Source: JAVBLV01 sp031553195
GTDB taxonomy: Bacteria > Bacteroidota > Bacteroidia > Bacteroidales > P3
Direction: 5' to 3'
Assembly: GCA_031553195.1 (NCBI GenBank)
Contig: JAVBLV010000089.1
Span: 1-56,126 of the forward strand
DNA length: 56,126 nucleotides
The position numbers and the translations under genes were made by a program. Shown here piece by piece: positions 37,414 to 44,895 of this stretch. The notes below the pieces were generated by a model. It was not told where the DNA came from and made no database searches. It saw only the letters and a program-made list of their open reading frames with translations. The number at the start of each line of letters is the position of its first letter. Within the stretch, counting starts at the first letter, position 1.

Positions 37414-37536
37414 TTAGTTCTTTTTAGAAGTCTTTTTTGCCGGCGCAGGTTGAGGCGCAGCAACTTCCTTTTCTCGTTTTTGATTATTCTCTGGACGAGT
37501 AAATCTATCTTTTGTTGATATTTTGTAATTTGTTCT
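37414..37536 (-). other. Short basic reading frame without a start codon
   Basis: Between the purM promoter and purM a frame reads TKDRFTRPENNQKREKEV, then APQPAPAKKTSKKN and stop. The composition (K/A/P-rich tail) looks coding, yet no ATG, GTG or TTG lies between the -7 box and this stretch. The frame upstream (to 37623) overlaps the promoter. It may be a leader peptide with an unusual start or a decayed gene. Confidence 0.3.
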
Positions 37537-37541
37537 TTCTG

Positions 37542-37573
37542 CAAAAGTACAAAATGGGGATTGAAAAGACAAA
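37542..37573 (-). promoter_or_regulatory. Promoter TTTG-N20-TACTTTTG upstream of purM
   Basis: On the minus strand TTTG (complement of 37570-37573) precedes TACTTTTG (complement of 37542-37549) by 20 bases. Same TTTTGCAGAAAG context as the trmH-like promoter. The leader to purM is about 175 bases and holds the start-less frame. Confidence 0.6.
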
Positions 37574-37749
37574 TAATAGGATGTAAAATATTGAAAAACA
37601 GTAATTACTATTCTGGAAGTCAAAATGCAGAAAAAAGCATAGTTGAGTTAGCAATCTGTTAGCATACTCTTTGATGGATAAAAGTTTATAATATTCTGTT
37701 TTTCAATTTATTTACTCCTTTTTCGCTTTGAGGATCTGGTGTTTAAAAG

Positions 37750-37913
37750 GGATCAGTGTAAAAAACAGGTGGAGAAAATATTTAATGTCTCTATCGTAAT
37801 ATAAACATACATTGTAATCTTTCTTTTACCATGACGATGACCTGCAAGTTCTATTATTTTTTGTAATTCAGCAAGAATAGGCAACTCGACGAAAAAGAAA
37901 CAAAAAGTCAAGG
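37750..37913. repeat. Repeat family 2, copy 1
   Basis: Shares gatcagtgtaaaaaacagg, then a variable part, cattgtaatctttctttt, and the tail aaaagaaacaaaaagtcaagg with 55969-56092. It has about 60 extra bases in the hairpin loop. A minus-strand frame through it (37753-37941) is repeat-derived and not called as a gene. The rest of 37624-38078 shows nothing else. Confidence 0.75.
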
Positions 37914-38078
37914 TAAAAAGCCATTTCTTTATTATTATCAATACAAACCCTAATTTCTAAGACCCTATAAAAACGAATATCTATTTAAAACACAAACTTA
38001 TTTACATGTTCATTCCTTCTATAAAAAGTTTCTTCCAAACTAATTATCAGGCAATACCGTAAAATATTCGGATATTAT

Positions 38079-38109
38079 TTTTTTAATTGCATGAAACTAT
38101 TTAATTTTG
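38079..38109 (+). promoter_or_regulatory. Promoter TTTT-N19-TAATTTTG of the GT2 operon
   Basis: TTTT at 38079-38082 and TAATTTTG at 38102-38109 are 19 bases apart. Transcription should start near 38116. This rules out the TTG at 38107, which is part of the -7 box, as a start codon. Confidence 0.65.
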
Positions 38110-38133
38110 CGTGATAATTATAAAACTTTAAAA

Positions 38134-38859
38134 GTGTCAGATAGCATAGTTATTATTCCTACCTTTAATGAAAAGGAGAATATTGAAAATATTATCCGTA
38201 AGGTATTTTCACTAAAAAAAGTATTCAACGTTTTGGTTGTTGAGGATAATTCTCCCGATGGCACCGCCAATATTGTAAAACGTTTGATGACCGAATTTCC
38301 TGAACGTTTATTTATCGAAGAACGCAAAGGAAAACTGGGGTTGGGAACGGCTTACATACATGGTTTCAAATGGGCTTTGGAAAAAGGGTATGATTATATT
38401 TTTGAAATGGACGCCGATTTTTCCCATAACCCCGATGACTTGGAACGTTTATATGAAGCATGTTGCAAAGGCGAAGGCGGTATGGCTGTCGGTTCCCGTT
38501 ATGTGGACGGGAAAATAAGCGTCGTCAATTGGCCCATTATGCGGCTGCTTATGTCGTACTACGCTTCTGTTTATGTACGTTTTATTACGGGAATGACCGT
38601 ACGGGATGCAACCGCCGGTTTTGTATGCTATACGCGCAAAGCGCTTCAAAAAGTAAAGTTCGATAAAATTCGATTTATCGGTTATGCTTTCCAGATTGAA
38701 ATGAAATATACCATCCACCGGTTGGGATTTACAATCAAAGAAGTGCCTATCGTTTTTACAGACAGAGTATTGGGCGAATCTAAAATGAGTATGAAAATCT
38801 TCAAAGAAGCCTTCTGGGGCGTATTTTCTTTGCGGTTTAGGAACTGGAAAAAATATTAA
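38134..38859 (+). CDS. GT2 polyprenol-phosphate mannose/glucose synthase
   Basis: About 241 residues from a GTG at 38134 (the frame then reads SDSIVIIPTFNEKENIENII). The start follows from the promoter position. The chain has the GT-A fold pattern IPTFNEKENI, VEDNSPDGT, EMDADFSHNPDDL (DAD metal-binding motif) and the acceptor region RDATAGFVCYTRKAL, closest to dolichol/polyprenol-phosphate mannosyltransferases. It makes a lipid-linked sugar donor for periplasmic glycosylation. No C-terminal membrane domain. First gene of a three-gene unit. Confidence 0.85.
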   Translation: MSDSIVIIPTFNEKENIENIIRKVFSLKKVFNVLVVEDNSPDGTANIVKRLMTEFPERLFIEERKGKLGLGTAYIHGFKWALEKGYDYIFEMDADFSHNPDDLERLYEACCKGEGGMAVGSRYVDGKISVVNWPIMRLLMSYYASVYVRFITGMTVRDATAGFVCYTRKALQKVKFDKIRFIGYAFQIEMKYTIHRLGFTIKEVPIVFTDRVLGESKMSMKIFKEAFWGVFSLRFRNWKKY

Positions 38860-38877
38860 AACACACTTTGTACAACT

Positions 38878-39351
38878 ATGAAAACCCTTTATCTGATAAT
38901 TCTATTTGTACTTTTTTCAATACCTGCATTTTCTCAAAATGAGATGCCTGTTTTAACTGCAAAAGGCTGTAAAATTTATAAGGGCGAATTTAAAATATCA
39001 TCGGGCGAAACCAGGCACTTATTGCGACAAACAAATCCGGACGCGCTAAGAGCTTATAATGTCGGAAAAAATTTAGAAATTGTCAGTTACATCGTCGGTT
39101 TGTCTGGAGGGGGTTTGTTTCTATATGAACTTGGCATCGCCGTTTTTGACGACGAAGATTATCCCAGTCCGGTTTTACTTGGAGTCGGAATAGGAGTCGT
39201 GGGGATTGGATATCTTATCAATTATATTGCCGGAAACAAAGTTAGTACGGCCGTTGAACTCTATAATGCCTCGTCGTCCCCAAATAAAACATCTTATAAA
39301 TTGGAGTTCGGTTTAAATAATAACGGCGTCGGACTTACGCTAAAATTTTAG
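38878..39351 (+). CDS. Small secreted/membrane protein, unknown
   Basis: 157 residues. A signal peptide (MKTLYLIILFVLFS, cut near AFSQ) is followed by a polar part and two glycine-rich hydrophobic segments (IVGLSGGGLFLYELGIAVF and VLLGVGIGVVGIGYLINYIAG). A beta-like end reads SYKLEFGLNNNGVGLTLKF, possibly an outer-membrane strand. It lies 18 bases after the GT2 gene and 7 bases before the peptidase gene, so it is co-transcribed. Family not recognised. Confidence 0.6.
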   Translation: MKTLYLIILFVLFSIPAFSQNEMPVLTAKGCKIYKGEFKISSGETRHLLRQTNPDALRAYNVGKNLEIVSYIVGLSGGGLFLYELGIAVFDDEDYPSPVLLGVGIGVVGIGYLINYIAGNKVSTAVELYNASSSPNKTSYKLEFGLNNNGVGLTLKF

Positions 39352-39358
39352 TCGAAAT

Positions 39359-41503
39359 ATGAAAAAAAATTGTTTGCTTGTTCTCGCATTTCTATTTTCT
39401 ACTTCTTTCATTTTCTCGCAAAACAAGAGATTTGAACTCGATAGCTTAATGAATAGAAATCTATATTCCAAAAATTTGCAAAGTCTGCAATTCATTCCCG
39501 GAAGCAATGATTTCTGTTATGTGTTCGACAGTATATTAAAAACAGGTAACGCGAAAAACGCCGTAAGAGATTTGCTTACATTATCCGAACTAAAAAAAAT
39601 CATGCAATCGGCGGGAGAAAAAGAAACCGCCTATATTCCTGCAATTAAGTTTACCTCTCCCAATACATTTACTTTTCAAGCCAACGGAAAGCTATACCTT
39701 TTGAATATAAAATCCAAAAGTTTACAAACGCTTTGCTCTTTTGAAAAAGGAATAGAGAATTTGGATATAGAAAACGGCAATTATAAAGCCGCCTATACAA
39801 AAGGCAATAATTTATATATTTTAGCCGGCGGACAAGAAAAAGCGGTATCCAACGAAAATAATAAAGATATCGTTTATGGCCGTTCCGCGCACCGGGATGA
39901 ATTTGGCATCACGAAAGGAACTTTCTGGTCGCCAAAAGGGAATCTATTGGCTTTTTACAGAATGGATCAAACCATGGTCACAGACTATCCCTTGGTAAAC
40001 GTCAATACGCGTATTGCCGAAGAAACCCCGATAAAATACCCTATGGCAGGAATGGCAAGTCATCAGGTTACGGTTGGCGTCTACAATCCGACAACTGGAA
40101 GAACCATTTACCTTAAAACAGCAACAGATACTTCATTGACCGAAAAAGAAAGTTACCTGACCAATATTACGTGGAGTCCTGATGAAAAATATATTTATAT
40201 CGCCAAATTAAACCGTAAGCAAAACTATATGCAGTTAAATTGCTACAATGCGGAAACAGGCGGATTAATAAAAACATTATTTGAAGAGAGAAGCGGCAAA
40301 TATGTAGAACCCTTATTCGGTTTATACTTTATACCCGAAAAAGATAACGAATTCCTTTACCTTAGCCAACGCGACGGCTTCATGCATATTTACCATTACA
40401 ATACGGATGGGAAATTAATTAAACAACTGACAAAAGGAGAATGGATTGTTAAAGACATTGCAAAATTCGATCCGAAAGGGAAAAAAGTCTTTTTCTCTGC
40501 AAAAAAAGAAAGTCCTTTGGATCAGGATTTGTATTCTGTAGAAATTGCTTCGGGGAAAATAGAGAGAATCACTCAACAAAAAGGGACGCATATTATTGGA
40601 ATAAACGATAATGGAGATTTGTTTCTAGATTCATATTCTAACCGGAACACGCCGGGAGAATATCTTTTGCTGGACAAAAAGGGACAAACGCTTGTAACCC
40701 TCTATGCCAATTCAAACCCTTTGAAGGATTATAAAATGCCGGAAATAGACATTTTCACCATCAAGGCGGCGGACGAGAAAACAGACTTATATTGCCGGTT
40801 GATAAAGCCTGCCGATTTTGACCCGAATAAAAAATATCCTGTTATCGTATATGTATATGGAGGTCCCCACGCTCAATTAATCAATGAAAGTTGGCTGAAT
40901 GGCGGAAATTTATATTTTATGTTTTTAGCCCAACAAGGTTATGTCGTTTGGACAGTCGACAGCAGAGGTTCTGCCGATAGAGGTTTTGCTTTCGAAAGCG
41001 CAATTCACCGTAAAGTAGGAGACAATGAATGCGCCGATCAAATGAAAGGGATCGATTATCTGAAAAGTTTGCCTTACGTAGACGTAAACAGGATAGCCGT
41101 GGACGGATGGAGTTACGGCGGATTCATGTCAATCTCTTTGAAATTACGTTATCCGGGGATTTTCAAAGTAGCTACAGCCGGAGGGCCCGTAGTTGATTGG
41201 AAGTGGTACGAAATTATGTACGGAGAACGTTATTCGGATTTCCCCGACGATAACAAAGACGGGTATCAAAAATCCAGTTTGTTGACTTATGTAAAAAATT
41301 TGCAAGGCAAATTATTAGTCATTCACGGAGCGCAAGACCCTACCGTGGTTTGGCAACATTCGCTACGATTTATAGACGAATGTATCAAGCAAAAGAAACA
41401 AGTGGATTATTTTGTGTACCCCAACCACGAGCATAACGTTAGAGGGATGGATAGATTACACTTATACAGAAAATTATACGAATATTATCAACAAAATTTA
41501 TAA
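39359..41503 (+). CDS. S9 family dipeptidyl peptidase IV-like protease
   Basis: 714 residues. A signal peptide (cut near IFSQ) is followed by a DPP IV-type beta-propeller (about 30-470; TFWSPKGNLLAFYRMDQ and NITWSPDEKYIYIAKL) and an alpha/beta-hydrolase domain. The likely catalytic triad is Ser about 585 in GWSYGGF, Asp about 659 in HGAQDPTV, and His about 691 in NHEHNVRG. It should remove dipeptides (often after proline) from peptide N-termini in the periplasm. Third gene of the GT2 unit. Confidence 0.92.
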   Translation: MKKNCLLVLAFLFSTSFIFSQNKRFELDSLMNRNLYSKNLQSLQFIPGSNDFCYVFDSILKTGNAKNAVRDLLTLSELKKIMQSAGEKETAYIPAIKFTSPNTFTFQANGKLYLLNIKSKSLQTLCSFEKGIENLDIENGNYKAAYTKGNNLYILAGGQEKAVSNENNKDIVYGRSAHRDEFGITKGTFWSPKGNLLAFYRMDQTMVTDYPLVNVNTRIAEETPIKYPMAGMASHQVTVGVYNPTTGRTIYLKTATDTSLTEKESYLTNITWSPDEKYIYIAKLNRKQNYMQLNCYNAETGGLIKTLFEERSGKYVEPLFGLYFIPEKDNEFLYLSQRDGFMHIYHYNTDGKLIKQLTKGEWIVKDIAKFDPKGKKVFFSAKKESPLDQDLYSVEIASGKIERITQQKGTHIIGINDNGDLFLDSYSNRNTPGEYLLLDKKGQTLVTLYANSNPLKDYKMPEIDIFTIKAADEKTDLYCRLIKPADFDPNKKYPVIVYVYGGPHAQLINESWLNGGNLYFMFLAQQGYVVWTVDSRGSADRGFAFESAIHRKVGDNECADQMKGIDYLKSLPYVDVNRIAVDGWSYGGFMSISLKLRYPGIFKVATAGGPVVDWKWYEIMYGERYSDFPDDNKDGYQKSSLLTYVKNLQGKLLVIHGAQDPTVVWQHSLRFIDECIKQKKQVDYFVYPNHEHNVRGMDRLHLYRKLYEYYQQNL

Positions 41504-41575
41504 AATCCTTTTTTAAGCTTCAAAGCAAGATAACCGAGATTTTTACCCCTTCTGAGAATTTAAGGAGAAATACAT

Positions 41576-42181
41576 ATGTTTACAGGAATTATTGAAAAAA
41601 CGGCTAAAGTAGTCGGTATTGCTAAAGATAAAACCAATATTGATTTCACATTGGAAGTTGATTTTTGCAACGAATTAAAAATCGACCAAAGTATGTCGCA
41701 CGATGGTTGTTGCTTAACAATCGTACATATCGATCCGGTTAAAAAACAATATGTCGTAACCGCCATGCAGGAAACGCTGGATAAAACCAATCTCAAAACC
41801 TGGGAAATGGGTTCGGAAGTAAACGTAGAACGGTCTATGCGTATGGACGGTCGTTTTGACGGCCACATCGTACAAGGACATGTAGATCAGACTGCAACCT
41901 GTACAAAAGTAGTAGACGAAAACGGAAGTTGGCGTTATTATTTCGAATACGATGCCAATCAAAATAATATTACGGTTCCAAAAGGCTCTATCTCTGTAAA
42001 TGGAGTTAGTTTAACGGTCGTTGATTCCGAAAAAGGAAAATTTTCGGTGGCTATCATACCTTATACCTATCAATGTACTAATTTTCATAACTTCAAACCT
42101 GAAACTATCGTCAATATTGAATTCGACGTATTCGGGAAATATGTTACGCGATTATTGGAAGAGTATATGAAACAAGCTTAA
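41576..42181 (+). CDS. ribE: Riboflavin synthase (alpha subunit)
   Basis: 201 residues. Converts two lumazine molecules to riboflavin and the pyrimidine precursor. Two lumazine-binding repeats: the first starts MFTGIIEKTAKV with HDGCCLTIV, the second FDGHIVQGHVDQTATC with SVNGVSLTVVD. The N-terminal MFTGII is diagnostic. A clear Shine-Dalgarno, aaggag, is 8 bases before the ATG, unusual in this phylum. No FMN riboswitch is visible in the 72-base gap. Other rib genes are not nearby. Confidence 0.93.
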   Translation: MFTGIIEKTAKVVGIAKDKTNIDFTLEVDFCNELKIDQSMSHDGCCLTIVHIDPVKKQYVVTAMQETLDKTNLKTWEMGSEVNVERSMRMDGRFDGHIVQGHVDQTATCTKVVDENGSWRYYFEYDANQNNITVPKGSISVNGVSLTVVDSEKGKFSVAIIPYTYQCTNFHNFKPETIVNIEFDVFGKYVTRLLEEYMKQA

Positions 42182-42248
42182 AATGCCTATTGTAAAATAA
42201 TCTTTACATGCTTATTCATCTTAAAGCATAAAATTTTTATAAACACAC

Positions 42249-42279
42249 TTTTAAGGTCTAAAAAAAATATGTACTTTTG
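42249..42279 (+). promoter_or_regulatory. Promoter TTTT-N19-TACTTTTG
   Basis: TTTT at 42249-42252 and TACTTTTG at 42272-42279 are 19 bases apart, and the ATG follows 24 bases later. Drives the TPR membrane protein gene. Confidence 0.65.
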
Positions 42280-42302
42280 CACAGCTAAAAATATATAAAC
42301 TC

Positions 42303-42986
42303 ATGAGTAAAACTACAGAAAAGAAAAGAAACGGCATTGGTAATATAATTGGTAAAACAGAAGCTTTTTTTGAAAAAAACCAGAAAGTAGTCTTAGGCGT
42401 TTTTTCAACCGTTTTAGTTTTGGTTCTTGCCGGATTTTTAATCTATAAATTTTATCTGGTTCCTAGGGAAGCGCAGGCTGCGGAAGCGTTGTTCCCCGCC
42501 CAAAATTGGTATGCAATGGACTCGTTGGATAAAGCTTTGAATGGAGATGGAAAAAATGGAGGGTTTATTGATGTTGCCGACGAATACGGCTCCACCAAAC
42601 CGGGAAATATTGCCAAGTATTATGCAGGGTTTTGTTTGCTGAAAAAAGGAAAGTATGAAGATGCAATAGAATATTTGAAAAGCTATAAAGCAAAAAATGA
42701 TTTTATCACCGACGCGCTTTGTAAAACGGCGATAGGCGATGCATATTTGGAACTTGGGAAAACAGAAGAAGCAATTAGTTATTATTCCAGCGCTTCTAAA
42801 ATACACGAAAATGATGTAGCTACTCCTTATGCTTTAATGAAATTAGGACAAGCCTATGAAATAAAAGGCGATTTTTCGAAAGCTACGGAAACTTACAAGT
42901 CTATAAAAACGAATTTTCCCATGTCTACCGAAGCGCGCGATATAGATAAATATATTGCTTATTCGGAAACATTAGGTAAAAAATAA
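42303..42986 (+). CDS. Membrane-anchored TPR protein (YfgM-like)
   Basis: 227 residues. A basic cytoplasmic N-terminus is followed by one membrane span at about 30-50 (VVLGVFSTVLVLVLAGFLIY) and a periplasmic TPR domain with units near YYAGFCLLKKGKYEDAIEYL, AIGDAYLELGKTEEAISYY and KLGQAYEIKGDFSKATETY. The layout resembles YfgM, an inner-membrane chaperone-network protein. Own promoter and strong terminator, so monocistronic. Confidence 0.8.
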   Translation: MSKTTEKKRNGIGNIIGKTEAFFEKNQKVVLGVFSTVLVLVLAGFLIYKFYLVPREAQAAEALFPAQNWYAMDSLDKALNGDGKNGGFIDVADEYGSTKPGNIAKYYAGFCLLKKGKYEDAIEYLKSYKAKNDFITDALCKTAIGDAYLELGKTEEAISYYSSASKIHENDVATPYALMKLGQAYEIKGDFSKATETYKSIKTNFPMSTEARDIDKYIAYSETLGKK

Positions 42987-43002
42987 GAATAAATCTTCTT
43001 TA

Positions 43003-43054
43003 GGCGAATAAAAAAGTCTGCGTAAGAATCTTATGCAGACTTTTTTTATTCGCC
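43003..43054. terminator. Strong bidirectional terminator
   Basis: ggcgaataaaaaagtctgc and gcagactttttttattcgcc pair almost perfectly over about 19 bases around a 13-base loop. It has T-runs on both strands and lies between convergent stop codons of the TPR gene and mpl. Confidence 0.9.
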
Positions 43055-43076
43055 TCTCCCCTACCTCGATCTCATA

Positions 43077-44432
43077 TTAAATTAGTTCGTCCGCCAATTC
43101 TTCAAAGTTAATTCCATCGTAATTTCCCGAACTCATCATCAACAGGTTCTTATTGTTCCAATTTATTTCTTTCAAAAATATTTTCAACGACCGGGAATCC
43201 GTAAATATTTTTAATCCGGGAAGATCAAAAGATTCGACTATTTGTTCTTCCGATAAAGCGGGCAATTTTTTATGGGAAATTGTATGAGGATTAAAATAAA
43301 CAATAGGAGTATCTGCCTGAGACATGCTCCCTTCATACTGTTTTAAGAATTCTTTTGTCAAACTACTAAAAGTATGAAGTTCCATACAAGCAACCAATTC
43401 CCTATCCGGATATTGTTCTTTCATAGCGACAATCGTGGCCTTTAATTTGGAAGGAGAATGCGCAAAATCTTTATAGATAGCCGTATGCGCATTTTTCTTA
43501 ACTAACTCCAATCGTTTGGAAGCTCCTTTAAATGATTGAATTGCTTCGTAAAAACCTTTATCGTCCACTCCTAAGGCATTACAAACTTTTCTAGCGCCTT
43601 CGATATTTTCTAAATTGTGTTTTCCGAATACCCACAAAGGTATGTCGTTATCTTGGTATTTAATGAACGTAGTTCCATTATGTATGGAATAAGCCGGAAC
43701 AGAGTAAGGAAACTTCTCTACATCTTTTCTCGTTTTCGTCGCTATTTTCACGACCTCTTCATCTCCGGAATAATAAACAAACTTACCATTTTGAACAATG
43801 GAATCTACAAAAATGGAAAACTGTTCCACATATATTTCAAATGTGGGAAAAACGTTGACATGATCCCAAGCAATTCCGCTGACAAGAGCAATATGAGGTT
43901 TATACAAATGAAATTTGGGGCGACGGTCGATAGGCGACGTCAAATATTCGTCTCCCTCTAAAATTATAACCGGCGCCGACTCGCTGAGTTTTACCATTAC
44001 ATCGAAGCCTGCTAATTGAGCGCCTACCATATAATCGGTTTCCATAGAATGATATTGAAGAGCATGCAGTATCATGGCCGTTATAGAAGTTTTTCCATGA
44101 CTTCCGCCGATAACCACCCTGATTTTATCTTTCGATTGTTCATATAAATATTCGGGATAAGAAAAAATTCTCAATCCCAATTCCTTTGCCTTCAATAATT
44201 CCGGATTATCAATTCGGGCATGCATTCCCAAAATAACAGCATCCAAATCAGTAGTAATTTTTTCAGGGAACCAACCTTCTTTCTCCGGTAATAAACCTTC
44301 TCTCTCCAAACGGCTTTTAGCAGGATCGAAAATTTCGTCATCCGATCCGGTAATCTTATAACCCTTATAATGAAGAGCCAGCGCCAAATTATGCATTGCG
44401 CTGCCTCCAATAGCAATAAAATGTACTTTCAT
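43077..44432 (-). CDS. mpl: UDP-N-acetylmuramate:tripeptide ligase, murein recycling
   Basis: 451 residues. Mpl joins the recycled tripeptide L-Ala-D-Glu-meso-DAP to UDP-MurNAc, saving cell-wall peptide. A Mur-ligase N-terminal Rossmann domain (HFIAIGGSAMHNLALAL, GSDDEIFDP) is followed by the ATP loop VVIGGSHGKTSIT, the central domain with LEGDEYLTSP and GIAWDHVNVFPTF, and the C-terminal domain with YKDFAHSPSKLKATI. MHNLALAL and the SHGKTS loop favour Mpl over MurC. A MITE separates it from its likely promoter. Confidence 0.92.
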   Translation of the reverse strand: MKVHFIAIGGSAMHNLALALHYKGYKITGSDDEIFDPAKSRLEREGLLPEKEGWFPEKITTDLDAVILGMHARIDNPELLKAKELGLRIFSYPEYLYEQSKDKIRVVIGGSHGKTSITAMILHALQYHSMETDYMVGAQLAGFDVMVKLSESAPVIILEGDEYLTSPIDRRPKFHLYKPHIALVSGIAWDHVNVFPTFEIYVEQFSIFVDSIVQNGKFVYYSGDEEVVKIATKTRKDVEKFPYSVPAYSIHNGTTFIKYQDNDIPLWVFGKHNLENIEGARKVCNALGVDDKGFYEAIQSFKGASKRLELVKKNAHTAIYKDFAHSPSKLKATIVAMKEQYPDRELVACMELHTFSSLTKEFLKQYEGSMSQADTPIVYFNPHTISHKKLPALSEEQIVESFDLPGLKIFTDSRSLKIFLKEINWNNKNLLMMSSGNYDGINFEELADELI

Positions 44433-44562
44433 TAATTCTTAATTTGTTGATAATAGTTCTTTTCTATTAAATAAAGTTCAATATATAAGCGAATCCGAAA
44501 GCAGGAAAAAAGCGTAATCATTAACAGGCGTAATTTCAAATTCATGTTATTCAGGAAGCTTA

Positions 44563-44721
44563 GAGGTTGTTTGAAAATTTTTCAAGGAAGTATTTTAAGT
44601 CTAAAAATGCGCTTTTTTGTCGGAATTTTTACCAAATAGTTCTACTATTCTTGAAAAATCCCGCCTGCAAACTCGCTATTTTATCTCTCAAAATCTTTTC
44701 CACAAAAATTTAAACAACCTC
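44563..44721 (-). mobile_element. Palindromic MITE, copy G (intact, TTA target duplication)
   Basis: 159 bp with ends gaggttgtttgaaa and tttaaacaacctc. The direct repeat tta flanks it on both sides (44560-44562 and 44722-44724). The interior is an imperfect full-length palindrome. It lies 130 bases upstream of the mpl start and downstream of a minus-strand -7 box, so it is probably within the mpl leader RNA. Confidence 0.85.
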
Positions 44722-44751
44722 TTATGAATATTAAAAAATCAAACAGAACTG

Positions 44752-44759
44752 CAAAAATA
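44752..44759 (-). promoter_or_regulatory. -7 box, probable mpl promoter
   Basis: TATTTTTG followed by cag on the minus strand, the same context as other promoters in the window. The next gene in that direction is mpl, about 320 bases away, with MITE copy G between. -33 is weak. Confidence 0.45.
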
Positions 44760-44895
44760 CTTATTTTGATATTGTGTCTGATAAAATATTCAATTCTTTC
44801 TTATATAAGTCAAGAGTGCGACTTAGAGCCGCCCCTGGCTAGGACTTCTTTTTAACTATCAACATTCAACCTTAAGCATTACTAATTTTTGACGC

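Noticed and set aside
37753..37941. Minus-strand 62-codon frame
   Set aside because: It is translation through repeat family 2; its residues follow the repeat, not a protein family.
41504..41575. FMN riboswitch before riboflavin synthase
   Set aside because: The gap is only 72 bases and lacks the conserved RFN element pattern; only a Shine-Dalgarno sequence is visible.
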